A DNA stretch of 46,345 nt from a virus: positions 1 through 46,345 of IMG/VR virus record IMGVR_UViG_3300017773_000021, one strand, 5' to 3'. The notes beneath the pieces are model-generated. The model made no database searches. It had not been told where the DNA came from and worked only from the letters and a program-made list of their open reading frames with translations. The translations under genes and the position numbers were made by a program. This document shows positions 1 to 9,410 of the stretch, piece by piece (within the stretch, counting starts at the first letter, position 1; each line of letters starts with the position of its first letter).

Positions 1-371
1 ATATTTGAAGCTGGTAAACTTGTAGATAAATCTATAAAATCTTCTATGAGATTTTCTACATCAATAGCAAATTTAAAATCTTTTATACTGTTAGGTATTG
101 GAAAATCTATTTTAGGTAGATCACTACCGTATTGATAAATATAATCAGATTCATATATAACCATGTTTTCTCCCTCAACACCACCAGGTATTTCAATATC
201 TGTTGGATAGTACATTTTAATAGTTATTATTAAACCAGCTATAGATGGATCAATATTAAAGTTTCCCCAACCACCTAAGTTGTCTTCTGCAAAGTTTCCT
301 GTCTTATCTTCTATGACAAGAGTTCTACAATCATTTGTAGTATGTATATCAACGTTTATATCTAAAGGCAT
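1..371 (-). CDS. Hypothetical structural-module protein (3' end cut by window edge)
   Basis: An open frame starts at the ATG at 371-369 and runs leftward without a stop to the window edge, giving at least 123 codons, so only the N-terminal part is seen. The protein begins MPLDINVDIHTTND and is rich in beta-branched and aromatic residues, with a Gly-Gly-Trp-Gly stretch near residue 35 and no membrane segment. I do not recognise a family. It is the last gene seen in the leftward structural series, separated from its upstream neighbour by a strong terminator hairpin, so it probably has its own promoter or depends on read-through. A tail or appendage role is inference from position only. Confidence 0.6.
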   Translation of the reverse strand, partial: MPLDINVDIHTTNDCRTLVIEDKTGNFAEDNLGGWGNFNIDPSIAGLIITIKMYYPTDIEIPGGVEGENMVIYESDYIYQYGSDLPKIDFPIPNSIKDFKFAIDVENLIEDFIDLSTSLPASN

Positions 372-380
372 AAGTAGAAA

Positions 381-416
381 TTAAAAAAGGGCAGACAGAT
401 AAGCTGCCTGCCCTTT
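381..416 (-). terminator. Rho-independent terminator after the 405-aa structural gene
   Basis: A 9-bp stem pairs AAAGGGCAG at 386-394 with CTGCCCTTT at 408-416. Read leftward it is followed by a run of T (positions 388-383). It lies 24 bases past the stop of the gene at 440-1657 and just before the next leftward gene. Confidence 0.8.
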
Positions 417-439
417 AATTATATAATTATAAAAAGTGT

Positions 440-1657
440 TTAGAATATTGCACTAATATTAAGAGCTGTTTCTAAATCTGCGTGGTTACTAGTAGCCATT
501 TTAAGAGCAATAAGAAGTTGCCCTCGTCCAGCACCAGCACCAGCTACCGCGTATTTAGGTGCAGCAATATCGTAATCAATTACAACTACACCGTAAGTAT
601 CTGTAGCTACTGCATAGCTTGTAATTAAATTACTATTGTTAACAACACCGTGACGGTAAGGAGCTCCAGCAGAACCTAAACCAAACCATTCTAGTTCAGC
701 AATTTCTTTACCGTGTCCTGAACCATTGTGAGGAGTTCCAGCAGTTACATTAGCTACTGCAGTAGTGTCAACCCATCCATCCAAAGTAACTTCAAAGTTA
801 ATTTTTCTGAAAGGCATAAGGCCTAAAGACCAATACTGATCTAAACCTGTAATTTTAATACCTATGTTAGCACCAGCTGCTTGTGTTGCAGTAACAGTTT
901 TAGAATTAGCTTCTAATACTGTACCAGATGCTCCTTGCCAAGGCTGATCTAAAACTGCTGTATCATTAGTTGCATCTATCTCTGCAATTTTATAAAGAAC
1001 GCCGTCTAACAAGAAGTAATCTCCTACTGCTTCAGAGTTTACATTAATATCAGTTGCAGCACTAATGTGCTTACTACCATTAGTAACAGTAATAGCACCG
1101 TGAGTACCTGCTGTTCCAGCGTGAGAACATAATCTCTCAACTTTTACAGAAGCACGGTTTTTACCTGCATCTCTACCTGAGAATTTTTCATGCTTAGACA
1201 TAATCTGAGCAAAGTAATCTGCAATCTCAATTTGAGTTGCATTAGAATCAGATACATACTCAAAGAAGTGTAAATCTGACTGGTTAGCGAACATGTCTGC
1301 ATTATCTATAAAGTTAACACGAAGAGTGTAACGTTGAGCATTTTCAGCATCAATTGATCCTGCAGATCCGTTGTATCCAAAAACTACTGCATGCTCTTCT
1401 GGAGCTGCATAAGCTTTTTCTTTTACTGTCATTTTAGTAGGATCGATTAATGGAGAAAATCTAACACTTCCTTCAGCATCTTTTTGTCCTACTTTAAACA
1501 TTTTTGTACCATCTGTAGGTATTGCCCCACCAAAAGCAGCTCCTGTTTCGTCTACAACAAATAAAGATCCCGCAGTAGCACTACTTGCTGTGAAAGTTTT
1601 ATCGTAAGCTGCAGCAGCAAATACCTGCAGCGAATTATCGGTTTTATATGCACCCAT
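440..1657 (-). CDS. Putative virion structural protein (405 aa)
   Basis: The 405-residue protein is rich in Ala, Gly, Thr and Val, with no signal peptide or membrane segment and no enzyme motif. The composition and predicted beta character suit an abundant virion component. Residues 230-265 alternate hydrophobic and small residues, as in a beta domain. It is the fourth gene past the capsid gene and is followed by a strong terminator, as expected for a highly expressed structural gene. The codons look uniform with the neighbours. I cannot assign a family. A tail, ring or head-accessory role is inference from gene order; mass spectrometry of virions would settle it. Confidence 0.6.
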   Translation of the reverse strand: MGAYKTDNSLQVFAAAAYDKTFTASSATAGSLFVVDETGAAFGGAIPTDGTKMFKVGQKDAEGSVRFSPLIDPTKMTVKEKAYAAPEEHAVVFGYNGSAGSIDAENAQRYTLRVNFIDNADMFANQSDLHFFEYVSDSNATQIEIADYFAQIMSKHEKFSGRDAGKNRASVKVERLCSHAGTAGTHGAITVTNGSKHISAATDINVNSEAVGDYFLLDGVLYKIAEIDATNDTAVLDQPWQGASGTVLEANSKTVTATQAAGANIGIKITGLDQYWSLGLMPFRKINFEVTLDGWVDTTAVANVTAGTPHNGSGHGKEIAELEWFGLGSAGAPYRHGVVNNSNLITSYAVATDTYGVVVIDYDIAAPKYAVAGAGAGRGQLLIALKMATSNHADLETALNISAIF

Positions 1658-1686
1658 TTTTTTCTATTTTAAAAATTAATTAATTA

Positions 1687-2235
1687 TTATACAGTAGTAA
1701 CTACAGGTCCATCGAATGCAGTGGCAGTATTAGCTGCTCCTGATCCACGGCTTAATTCAGCCCATCCTATAATTGTACCGTCTTCATCTGCTGCATTTAT
1801 TAAATGTAAAGATTCTCCTACATTTGCAAATGCATAAGTATTACCCGCGCCTGCAACACTAGCTATAGTAAGAGTAGCGTCTCCGCCATCTTTTACCATA
1901 ATAATTGTTTTCATTGCGCCTGCTACAGTAGAGGCTGCTAAAGTTATAGCCGCTACTCCACCAGTAGTATCAACAAATGTAACTGGCACTGTAGTACTGC
2001 AAGCGCCTGCACCTGTTAAGGCTTCTGTACCTACTACTAAACCGCCAGTAGCTGTTGCAACACCTGCTACAGATACAGCGCTAGTAATAGCCTGAGCATT
2101 AGAGTCTGATAGACTCACATAGTCTCCCGCAAGATCATTAAAATCCTGTGCTCGAACGGGAGTATTGCCAACTAGCCCTGCTTTATTTTTAGAAGGGGCT
2201 ACATTAGCATTCGTTATTTTTGCTGTTCTTGCCAT
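1687..2235 (-). CDS. Small beta-rich virion protein, possible head decoration or fibre
   Basis: The 182-residue protein is dominated by Ala, Gly, Thr and Val. The N-terminal 35 residues are polar (MARTAKITNANVAPSKNK), followed by a long repetitive beta-like region without charged clusters. No enzyme motif, signal peptide or transmembrane helix is visible. Such low-complexity beta proteins next to capsid genes often decorate the head or form fibres, but here that is inference from composition and position. It lies between the 405-aa structural gene and the neck-like gene, with about 30 and 5 bases of spacing, so the three are probably cotranscribed. Confidence 0.55.
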   Translation of the reverse strand: MARTAKITNANVAPSKNKAGLVGNTPVRAQDFNDLAGDYVSLSDSNAQAITSAVSVAGVATATGGLVVGTEALTGAGACSTTVPVTFVDTTGGVAAITLAASTVAGAMKTIIMVKDGGDATLTIASVAGAGNTYAFANVGESLHLINAADEDGTIIGWAELSRGSGAANTATAFDGPVVTTV

Positions 2236-2240
2236 TTTAT

Positions 2241-2933
2241 TTATTCTATTTCGTTAAGTTCTATTTTACTTGATTGGTATCTTGGACTTTCTATATTTTC
2301 TAGAGCCTCTAAGACAGCCATCCTTACAATCTCTCTGTGTGTATGGTTTGCTAAATTGCACCCTACTTTATCTAAATAAGAGACAACTGTAGGATTTTTA
2401 ATGTACCTTAAATGATACTTATTTATAATTGAACCTTCTCCACAAATTAATTCAAATCTATTGTTAGAGTAATCCAATCTATAAACAGTATGCTTCTCAG
2501 GTTTATTAAAAGGGTCATCTATAATTTTATTATACCTATCATGAGTTATTGGTGTTACACTAACTCTTTTTGAAGATGGTATAGTAACTTGAGACCCTTC
2601 TAAACTAATCATTGCCTCTTCATTTATAGCATGTCTATAATGTTTAGGCAATTGTACAAATCTACCATTTACTTTATTAGATCCTGATAAATCTACACTG
2701 TCTGGATTTAAAGAGGCATGAACTATTAAATTACGTAAATCATCTCGACGTTTTTGATCTTCTTCAAAAGTTGTTCGTCTAGAGTTATTACCAAATGCAC
2801 GTTTAGATATAAATCTTTCAATAGCTGCATTTAAAAACACATCTATCTCACTAGACAAAAATGATGGGGCTCCACCAGAATCTGCCTTGTCAATTAATAT
2901 TATAAACTCTTTGTGCATTTCCTCTATGCTCAT
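2241..2933 (-). CDS. Neck/ring (head-to-tail adaptor) protein candidate
   Basis: The 230-residue protein begins with a helical segment, residues 3-50, that ends in SSEIDVFLNAAIERFISKR. This is the pattern seen in tail-stub and ring proteins of crAss-like and other Bacteroidetes phages, in which a small N-terminal helical domain is followed by a mixed beta domain and a C-terminal helix. The rest has Tyr/Asn-rich strands and a C-terminal helical segment with HREIVRMAVLEALEN. It directly follows the capsid-adjacent 285-aa gene, with one base between stop and start. A connector role is inferred from this resemblance and from gene order; no structure-level comparison could be made. Confidence 0.55.
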   Translation of the reverse strand: MSIEEMHKEFIILIDKADSGGAPSFLSSEIDVFLNAAIERFISKRAFGNNSRRTTFEEDQKRRDDLRNLIVHASLNPDSVDLSGSNKVNGRFVQLPKHYRHAINEEAMISLEGSQVTIPSSKRVSVTPITHDRYNKIIDDPFNKPEKHTVYRLDYSNNRFELICGEGSIINKYHLRYIKNPTVVSYLDKVGCNLANHTHREIVRMAVLEALENIESPRYQSSKIELNEIE

Positions 2934-2934
2934 A

Positions 2935-3792
2935 CTATTTACCTACAGACATTTTACCTTTTAAATCTAAATACACTTCCTGATTGTCAGGATTTTGTAA
3001 ATATTCAATCGTTTGCTCAAGTGTAAATCCTACTGTGTCTCCACCAGGAAGTTGATATTTAGTACCATTCTTTACAAGAACCCTAGACGATATACAATCA
3101 TCAATAAATGCTCTCATTTTAAATGTAGGATCTTCTACAGTAGTTAAGAAGTTCTGCGGATCATCTGTTACAATTTTATCCAGTTGTGACTCAACAAAGT
3201 CTACAGACGCATCGTCTCCAGCTCGTTTACCCATAACCTTAAGAACATCTTTCATTTCTGTAGTATTCATATTACTAAATACTTTGTAAGCTTTACGTTT
3301 AAGTTTAGATTTCTTATTTTCAACTTTAGCTTCTTGCTCTTCTGAAGTCATTACGTACTCGGCAAATGGAGAATCAAATCTTTCCATTTCAGAGTTTGCA
3401 ACTCTTTGATGAGCTTTTAAAACTAAAAATTTTAATTCATCTTCTGGGAACGAAAGATCTAAAATTGTACCTTCTTTAGGAACATCAATTCTAAACATTG
3501 TCCAATAATCTTTATTATATCTTGACAATGTTCCAGGAGACATATTCATTTTGTCTTCCAAACGTCTTTCGTCTTCCTCAGTTAAACCAGTGTTTAGCAC
3601 CCCACTACCTTTCATTGCTTGAACAGTTAAACGCTCAAAGCATTTAGAATAACGGATGGCCCCGTCGTGATCGTCGGGCAGCCATCCATTTTTCTTAATA
3701 GGTTTTAGTGTAACCTTATCTGGTGTAGTATTTATAACAACACTTTCTTCTACTGTAGGTGCGCTCGTTTTTGTTGCCGCTTTCTTTGCCAT
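2935..3792 (-). CDS. Capsid-adjacent structural-module protein (285 aa)
   Basis: The N-terminus is lysine/alanine rich (MAKKAATKTSAPTVEE) and looks disordered; the remaining part is charged and largely helical, with a lysine cluster at about residues 155-168 (KVENKKSKLKRKA). No catalytic motif or membrane segment is seen. It lies between the major capsid gene (28 bases upstream) and the neck-like gene. A gene of similar size next to the capsid gene is common in crAss-like genomes, and I recognise no specific function. Head assembly or head-tail joining is the contextual guess. The basic, disordered N-terminus could contact DNA or the capsid interior. Confidence 0.55.
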   Translation of the reverse strand: MAKKAATKTSAPTVEESVVINTTPDKVTLKPIKKNGWLPDDHDGAIRYSKCFERLTVQAMKGSGVLNTGLTEEDERRLEDKMNMSPGTLSRYNKDYWTMFRIDVPKEGTILDLSFPEDELKFLVLKAHQRVANSEMERFDSPFAEYVMTSEEQEAKVENKKSKLKRKAYKVFSNMNTTEMKDVLKVMGKRAGDDASVDFVESQLDKIVTDDPQNFLTTVEDPTFKMRAFIDDCISSRVLVKNGTKYQLPGGDTVGFTLEQTIEYLQNPDNQEVYLDLKGKMSVGK

Positions 3793-3820
3793 CTTCTTTC
3801 GTGTTTATATTAATTTATTA

Positions 3821-5263
3821 TTATACTGTTGTTGAGTAAATCAATTCAGCACAAGACATTGGGTTCTGAATAAGAACACCTTGTTGAGCTTGAGCAAATA
3901 ATTGATAACCATCTACTGCAGAAGCAGATCCTTTAGAGAACGAAGTGTTAGGACCAAGTGGAGAAGTAGAACCAGCTACGTGCCACATTAATTCTTTACG
4001 TCCTTTAGGATATACTCTACGAATATTCTTCTCACCGCCTGAAGTACCCATGTTAAGGATAGTGTAACGGTAAGACTCAGTGTACCCACCTTTTGGATGC
4101 GGAACACGGTTACGAACTTCGTTATCATACATTGGTAAGTGTACTAAAGTAAATCGGATACCTTGTGGTCCCATAAACTCTCTGTACTGTCCTTGGAATC
4201 CTAGATTTTGTCCAGCACCAGAAATTCGTTTAGAATCTAATGGTTGGAATCTAGCTGCGTGATTCTCAAGAGCTCTGTGGAATTGTACCATACCACGCTC
4301 ACCTGTAAACGCTACAAAGTGACGTTGATCTTCTGGAAGAATGTTAATTGATAAATTCAATAATACATCTTCTAAATAGTCAATTGTAAAGTCCGTATAG
4401 TGGAACTTGTACGATGGTGAAATTTGTTCACGAATACCAGCACCCTCAATAATTGGAGAACCAGAGTCACCAAATACATTGTAAGTACCATTCGCTTGCT
4501 TGTTAGATTTAGAAAAGAATAACATTCTTTCTTTCTCTTTCATCCACTGACACATAAACTCGTACTCTGCATATTGAGTCCAGATCTTAGTAGTCTTGTT
4601 AGACTTAGGATCCATCATTTCAATAACTAAAGGACGTTGGTGCATGTTACCAGGAATAGTGTAAGTCTTAGATAAGAAAGACATAGCATTACGCATTTTG
4701 AACGGAGAAGTATAGCTAGTTTCACCATAAGTTCTGTTCAAAGTTCTTTCTTGTGGAGAGTATTCTTTACTTGCTCTAGATCCTACACCTAATAATGAAG
4801 GCGCTACGAAGTCAGAAGCATCTGCAGCCATAAGCACACAAGGATAAATCCAGTTTGTACCATCTGCATAAGGCTCACGTTGTACTCGTACAGCAGTTTC
4901 ACCATCATCTAATACTAATTTGTCAGTAACTGCAAAGTATTTTTCTTCAAATGGAATTAAAATTTCAGCTCCATATTGTCCAGGAGTTCCAGACAAAGTG
5001 TTATCTGCAATAAAGATAGCCTTTTCGTCGTCTCCTTTTAGGAACCACTCAAAATCGTTGTCATCTGGAAGCTCTTGCTCCCCGCCACCGATTGATAAAA
5101 AATAATCAATACCTGCGTACTGATTCATACCAAAAACTCTACTAATGATGTTAGACACCAAAGTTGGTTCTTGTGCAAATACGCTTCCTAGGTGGTTCTC
5201 AGTTGTAAGACCAGACCAACTTTTAGGAGCATACATTTGTAATGAACTAATTGTGTTTGCCAT
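3821..5263 (-). CDS. Major capsid protein, crAss-like HK97-type
   Basis: At 480 residues this is close to the usual length of crAss-like major capsid proteins (about 490 to 500). The late motif pattern resembles that family: a segment FHYTDFTIDYLEDVLLNLSI near residue 295, and GIRFTLVHLPMYDN near residue 374, where the family has a beta strand leading to a conserved Tyr-Asp. The protein should build the icosahedral shell around the portal. No N-terminal cleavage site is obvious. It sits downstream of portal and scaffold-like genes, the order usual for tailed phages. Identification rests on motif pattern, length and order; a profile search would confirm it. Confidence 0.82.
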   Translation of the reverse strand: MANTISSLQMYAPKSWSGLTTENHLGSVFAQEPTLVSNIISRVFGMNQYAGIDYFLSIGGGEQELPDDNDFEWFLKGDDEKAIFIADNTLSGTPGQYGAEILIPFEEKYFAVTDKLVLDDGETAVRVQREPYADGTNWIYPCVLMAADASDFVAPSLLGVGSRASKEYSPQERTLNRTYGETSYTSPFKMRNAMSFLSKTYTIPGNMHQRPLVIEMMDPKSNKTTKIWTQYAEYEFMCQWMKEKERMLFFSKSNKQANGTYNVFGDSGSPIIEGAGIREQISPSYKFHYTDFTIDYLEDVLLNLSINILPEDQRHFVAFTGERGMVQFHRALENHAARFQPLDSKRISGAGQNLGFQGQYREFMGPQGIRFTLVHLPMYDNEVRNRVPHPKGGYTESYRYTILNMGTSGGEKNIRRVYPKGRKELMWHVAGSTSPLGPNTSFSKGSASAVDGYQLFAQAQQGVLIQNPMSCAELIYSTTV

Positions 5264-5313
5264 TGTTAATTAAATTAAATTATTACTTGTTGTTTATAAA
5301 TAAATAGCTCCTA

Positions 5314-6453
5314 TCATAGAGATTTTCTCATAGTGTCAAAATCAACATTATTAGAAGTACCTCTACTTGGTCTGGAACCAGTTTTTCTTGTACCTTTTAT
5401 TGCGTCTGCCAATTTACGAGTTGATTTCGTAGTTGACTGACGTTCAAACGCTGAAAAATCCCACTTTAGGACTGTTGCTAAATATGCTATTTTTAAATCA
5501 AACTCAGGATCTTTTTCTCTCATTCTCATGATTTCATTTTTTCCACTCTTGTCTAATTTAGTTATACCCTTATATAATTCAGTTTTATCTTTTGGGGATA
5601 ATTTGAATCCAGGTAAAATTTCTTCTTTTTTGCCGATATGATCATTTAGATCTTCTAGCCATTGTCTGTGTGCCTCAGCTTTTTGCTTTTGTTCTTGCTT
5701 TTGCTGCTCCACATAATTTTCTTTTTCTGCCGTTTGAATATCTTTCAAAGAGGCTAAAGCGTCTTGCGCTTCTTCTAAAAGAACTCCAGAATCCTCATAT
5801 CTCTCTATCTTCTTTTGTATTCTTTCTTGAGACCAACCTGATCTTGTAAGAAGATCTTTAACTAAAGCTTTTTGTAGACTTGCGTCTTTTTCAACATTTG
5901 CTTCATTTAGAGAATCATAAGTCTGTTCTTTGCTAGACATTTCTATAAGATTATTTAAAGGAACACCTTCTTCATAATTATCTAGTAAATATCTAATTTC
6001 TGGCGGCATAGCTTCTTTATATTCAGAAACTTTATCTGCCACTGATTTTTCTACTTGACTTAATAGCCAATCTTCAGAGCCTTCAAACTCGTCGTCTTTA
6101 AAATCTATAAGCCCAGCATCTCTTTGCATTGACGCAAAAACAAATAACGGGTCTTGTCCGTCTTCGTTTTCTTCTTTGCTTCCTTCTGTTGTATCGCTAA
6201 CAGGAGAGTCTTCTTCCACTTTCTCTTGCGGAATTTCTTCTTCTTGCTCTGCAGCAGCTTTAACTTCAGGTTCATCTTTTTCTTCTACTTTAGTAGGAAT
6301 CTCATCAACCTCTTGTATTTTTAACTCTGGGTTAAATATACCTGGGTCTTCTGTCTTTTCCTCCGTGGCTTTTTCCTCTGCCTTTGGTTCTGGAGTAATG
6401 TTATCCAAAACGCTCAAATCTAATCCATCTAACGGATTCTCACCTATTGCCAT
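5314..6453 (-). CDS. Acidic coiled-coil protein, scaffold candidate
   Basis: The 379-residue protein has a very acidic N-terminal 110 residues, full of Glu/Lys-Glu runs (KAEEKATEEKTEDPG) and probably disordered. A helical middle follows, with a Gln/Glu/Lys coiled coil near residues 240-265, and the C-terminus is basic with RKTGSRPSRGTSNN. Acidic helical proteins with a basic capsid-binding tail, encoded between portal and capsid genes, are typical scaffolds, and this matches in position, charge and layout. No protease motif is visible. A host-type promoter lies 25 bases upstream of its start. Scaffolding is inference; an internal core protein is the main alternative. Confidence 0.6.
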   Translation of the reverse strand: MAIGENPLDGLDLSVLDNITPEPKAEEKATEEKTEDPGIFNPELKIQEVDEIPTKVEEKDEPEVKAAAEQEEEIPQEKVEEDSPVSDTTEGSKEENEDGQDPLFVFASMQRDAGLIDFKDDEFEGSEDWLLSQVEKSVADKVSEYKEAMPPEIRYLLDNYEEGVPLNNLIEMSSKEQTYDSLNEANVEKDASLQKALVKDLLTRSGWSQERIQKKIERYEDSGVLLEEAQDALASLKDIQTAEKENYVEQQKQEQKQKAEAHRQWLEDLNDHIGKKEEILPGFKLSPKDKTELYKGITKLDKSGKNEIMRMREKDPEFDLKIAYLATVLKWDFSAFERQSTTKSTRKLADAIKGTRKTGSRPSRGTSNNVDFDTMRKSL

Positions 6454-6477
6454 AATTAAAATTTAGTTATCAGTCAA

Positions 6478-6508
6478 CAAAAATAAAAACTTAATACTTA
6501 TCTGCAAA
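6478..6508 (-). promoter_or_regulatory. Bacteroidetes-type promoter before scaffold and capsid genes
   Basis: Read leftward, TTTG (6508-6505) is followed by exactly 19 bases and then TATTTTTG (6485-6478). This is a full match to the Bacteroidetes consensus TTTG-N19-21-TAnnTTTG. It lies in the 125-base gap between the portal gene and the acidic scaffold-like gene and would give a short leader. It could supply extra capsid and scaffold transcript. Confidence 0.7.
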
Positions 6509-6578
6509 CTTAAAATACGTCTAGACACAATTAAAATAAGTAACCTATAGCTAAAATATAATTTTTAAAATTATACTT

Positions 6579-8993
6579 TTATTTAGAAGTTGGCTTTTTT
6601 CTTAGTTGTTCTTTTTTTATTTGTTCGTCTGCTTTATTTTTTCGTATGGTTTCTTGATGCTTTTGTCTATCTAGCTCAAGCTTTGCCATATCTATATTAT
6701 CTCTTACTTCATTATTATTAGAGTCATTGTCTATATTAGAATCTTGAGCTTTACCAGCTAAGTTCATTCTAGCTATCTCCAGTTTCGTGCGGTTGTCCTC
6801 ACTGTTGCGAGCATCTTCTCGATTCTCTTTTTCGAGGTCGAATTGCATTTGCACTTGTTTTTCTTGTTGCTGCATCTGCATTTGTTGTTGTTGCAGTTGC
6901 ATTTGCTGTTCTTGCATTTGTTGCTCTCTTGCTTGGGATTCTGCTTCAGAAGCTTTGATCTTATTTCTAATATCAGCAATTGAACTTGAGTTATAAATTT
7001 CGATAACATCAGATATAGTCATTTTATCATTTTGAAGTGCTGCTTGAGTTAAAGATTTTAAAGCTTCTAAAGCTTGTAGATCTTTAGATGCATTAGACAC
7101 AAACACTCCGTACTCAGAAGAAGTAAACTTATCACCCATTAAACTAAATGTTACAGTAGCTAAATCATCTGTTACATACTGAAACTTTTTAGTTTTACCA
7201 GAATAAACATCTTTTGCTACATCTAATAAAGTTTGTAACACTCTTACTTTTGTGCTGTTATGTACATCATACCATTTTTCTGTGATATGAGAAGATTGAG
7301 TTACAGCTCTTTCTGTAGTACCTACAAGTTCAGAAGATGATATTGCACCCATTCTTTGTGGAGTCACTCCTGATAATTGTTGTATTTTCTGTTCTGTAAA
7401 CTCTAATAATTGTATATGCTGTTGGATATAATTACCAGTTTCCATATCCATCACTTTATTTTGTGTAGATATATTACCTGCTAATTTACCAGTGGATTGC
7501 CCTTTTTTACCTTCGTTAAAAGAATCTACAAAGCCAAACTTCATTGACTGTGCATAATACATCCACTTTTCTATTTCCCATCCATCAGGAACTAGTGACA
7601 AATCTATAAGTGCAATTTTACCTTGGTTAGCTGCTATTGCTAGTTCTAGCCTGTACCATAAAGTTATGTACATATAAATCCAAGGAACTAATCTGTCCAT
7701 TAAAGATACAGACTGAGAATTGTTTGCATTATAAACTGTACCTACATATCCAGATTTACAAGAAGAAAGATTATCCATTCTTCTAAACTGTTGATTTTTT
7801 GGTCGAATATTTATATAAATATTTTCACCTAATTTTATTCCTTCCCAATACTCACTGATCCAAACCCATTCTAAAGACTCGCCTTTCTCCTCGTTAACTT
7901 TATATGTTTCGTTAACAATAGTTTCTTGGGGCATACCTAATTCATCTACGTAAGATAGCTTACCTATCTTTTTCATAGATTTCCAAATTACTTTTGTAAC
8001 CCGAATGTTACCATCTTGATCATAGTAATTAAATACATTACCCGTGTCTTGTCCTTCTCTGTTTTCTATAAATAACTTTTTCTCTGTAGGATAATTTAAT
8101 ATACTGTTACTTTGTACAGATCCTCTATTACCTTGTTCTTTTTCTAAATCATCTATTTGTTTAGGAGTAAGATCTTCGTAATAGTTATCAATAACAGTGT
8201 TTACAGACATCCATGTATCTTCTACAATAATATCTGCATCATCTACATAGTCCGAGTTATGTGGGAGTAAGCAATAAAATTCTAAAGGGTTAACTCTTTT
8301 TGCAGTTGGTTCTTGTGCTAATTGTTCTATGCAGTAAATTTCTTCTCCTGCAATTAAAGCATCTTCCCAACCTTTTTGAAACATAGTATCTAGATTAAGA
8401 TCTCTTTCTAAGTATTGCAAAACTTTATGAGCAGAAGATTCTGCCATGTCTTGGAAATCGTAATCAAAATATTTTTGCAGTCTTTTTAAATTTTCAGGAA
8501 TACTAGCCTCAATTTGTTGTTGCATTTCTGCAGCCTGCTGCTGGTTAGCAGGATCTCCCATTTGTTGAGCTGCTGCTTGTCTGTGCTGTTGAATAAGTCC
8601 TGAAAACATTTCAACAACAGACTTTTTCATCTGCTCTTCTTTTTCAGTGATAGTTCCTTCGTTTATAGCACGAACTACATAACTAAACTTACGTTTAGCT
8701 TCTTCACCAAAAAGCAAATTAAATATAGGGGAAACAACATCATAGTACTGAAGAGTGGCAGGTAATTCTGCTGCTCCTCCTAGTCCTAGGGGATCTGTTA
8801 CATACTCTAGATCTTTTTTATCAAACTTACCATTATACAAATCGTAGTTCCGCTTTTTCTTAAAGCGAGAACTACGTCGTGTATGATCGTATAGCCCGAC
8901 TAAACCTAGTCCAGATTCTATACACTCTTCCCCCCATTTCTGAGTTTTCTTCCGTCGACTCAGTTTTTGTCTGGGAAAATCTATGTAAGGCAT
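6579..8993 (-). CDS. Portal protein
   Basis: The 804-residue protein is in the size range of crAss-like portals. The body is helical and aromatic-rich, and residues 425-475 hold a stretch with the pattern seen in portal clip and stem regions (MDRLVPWIYMYITLWYRLEL). Residues 688-718 are an extreme Gln/Met tract with many QQQMQ units, continuing into a charged helical tail, like the barrel helices of long-C-terminus portals. Another Gln/Ala-rich stretch lies near residues 135-160. It is encoded between terminase and scaffold/capsid, the usual portal position. The role would be the dodecameric DNA channel at one vertex. Confidence 0.75.
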   Translation of the reverse strand: MPYIDFPRQKLSRRKKTQKWGEECIESGLGLVGLYDHTRRSSRFKKKRNYDLYNGKFDKKDLEYVTDPLGLGGAAELPATLQYYDVVSPIFNLLFGEEAKRKFSYVVRAINEGTITEKEEQMKKSVVEMFSGLIQQHRQAAAQQMGDPANQQQAAEMQQQIEASIPENLKRLQKYFDYDFQDMAESSAHKVLQYLERDLNLDTMFQKGWEDALIAGEEIYCIEQLAQEPTAKRVNPLEFYCLLPHNSDYVDDADIIVEDTWMSVNTVIDNYYEDLTPKQIDDLEKEQGNRGSVQSNSILNYPTEKKLFIENREGQDTGNVFNYYDQDGNIRVTKVIWKSMKKIGKLSYVDELGMPQETIVNETYKVNEEKGESLEWVWISEYWEGIKLGENIYINIRPKNQQFRRMDNLSSCKSGYVGTVYNANNSQSVSLMDRLVPWIYMYITLWYRLELAIAANQGKIALIDLSLVPDGWEIEKWMYYAQSMKFGFVDSFNEGKKGQSTGKLAGNISTQNKVMDMETGNYIQQHIQLLEFTEQKIQQLSGVTPQRMGAISSSELVGTTERAVTQSSHITEKWYDVHNSTKVRVLQTLLDVAKDVYSGKTKKFQYVTDDLATVTFSLMGDKFTSSEYGVFVSNASKDLQALEALKSLTQAALQNDKMTISDVIEIYNSSSIADIRNKIKASEAESQAREQQMQEQQMQLQQQQMQMQQQEKQVQMQFDLEKENREDARNSEDNRTKLEIARMNLAGKAQDSNIDNDSNNNEVRDNIDMAKLELDRQKHQETIRKNKADEQIKKEQLRKKPTSK

Positions 8994-9002
8994 AAATTAG
9001 TT

Positions 9003-9392
9003 TTAGTCTACCTCTAATAATAGAAATTCTACCATTGGAGTATTTGCTGAAGATTTAACTTGGATCTTTGTATTATCTGCGCTTGGGTAAAACATAAATT
9101 CACCTGGAGCTAATTGTGCAAATTGTGTATTTCCGTCATCTGCAAAAATAAGATCATCTGTTGCATCAAGATTTTTAGCATATACATATGCTTTTTTACC
9201 GCCACCTGTTGATCCTGCTAACGCGTTTACGTTAATATCATCATACGAAGTAGTAGTCTTCATTGTGGTTAAACCTTGTCGATTATCACCGTCTATTGTT
9301 AAAGTATCTGTTACAGTTTTTGATAAATTAATAGAATCAAATAAATCTGTACTAGAAATACTAAACGTTACTTTTAAGCTTGCGTTTGCCAT
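9003..9392 (-). CDS. Small beta-rich virion protein, paralogue A
   Basis: The 129-residue protein begins MANASLKVTFSISSTDLF and shares an overall plan with the genes at 9411-9830 and 34281-34739: an N-terminal VT.S.SS.DLF strand, a central acidic beta region, a turn LAPGEFMFYP near residue 95, and a C-terminal strand ending VEFLLLEVD. The Pro-Gly-Glu-Phe turn and hydrophobic C-terminal strand are shared with the 139-residue neighbour. There is no enzyme motif. The family looks like a small all-beta virion protein, possibly decoration or a spike component; this is inference. It lies 9 bases upstream of the portal gene. Confidence 0.65.
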   Translation of the reverse strand: MANASLKVTFSISSTDLFDSINLSKTVTDTLTIDGDNRQGLTTMKTTTSYDDINVNALAGSTGGGKKAYVYAKNLDATDDLIFADDGNTQFAQLAPGEFMFYPSADNTKIQVKSSANTPMVEFLLLEVD

Positions 9393-9410
9393 GTCTATAT
9401 TATTTTAAAA

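Noticed and set aside
6773-7009. Leftward frame rich in Lys, Cys and Asn inside the portal gene
   Set aside because: It is the phase shift of the Gln-rich tract of the portal, where CAA/CAG codons read as other low-complexity codons.
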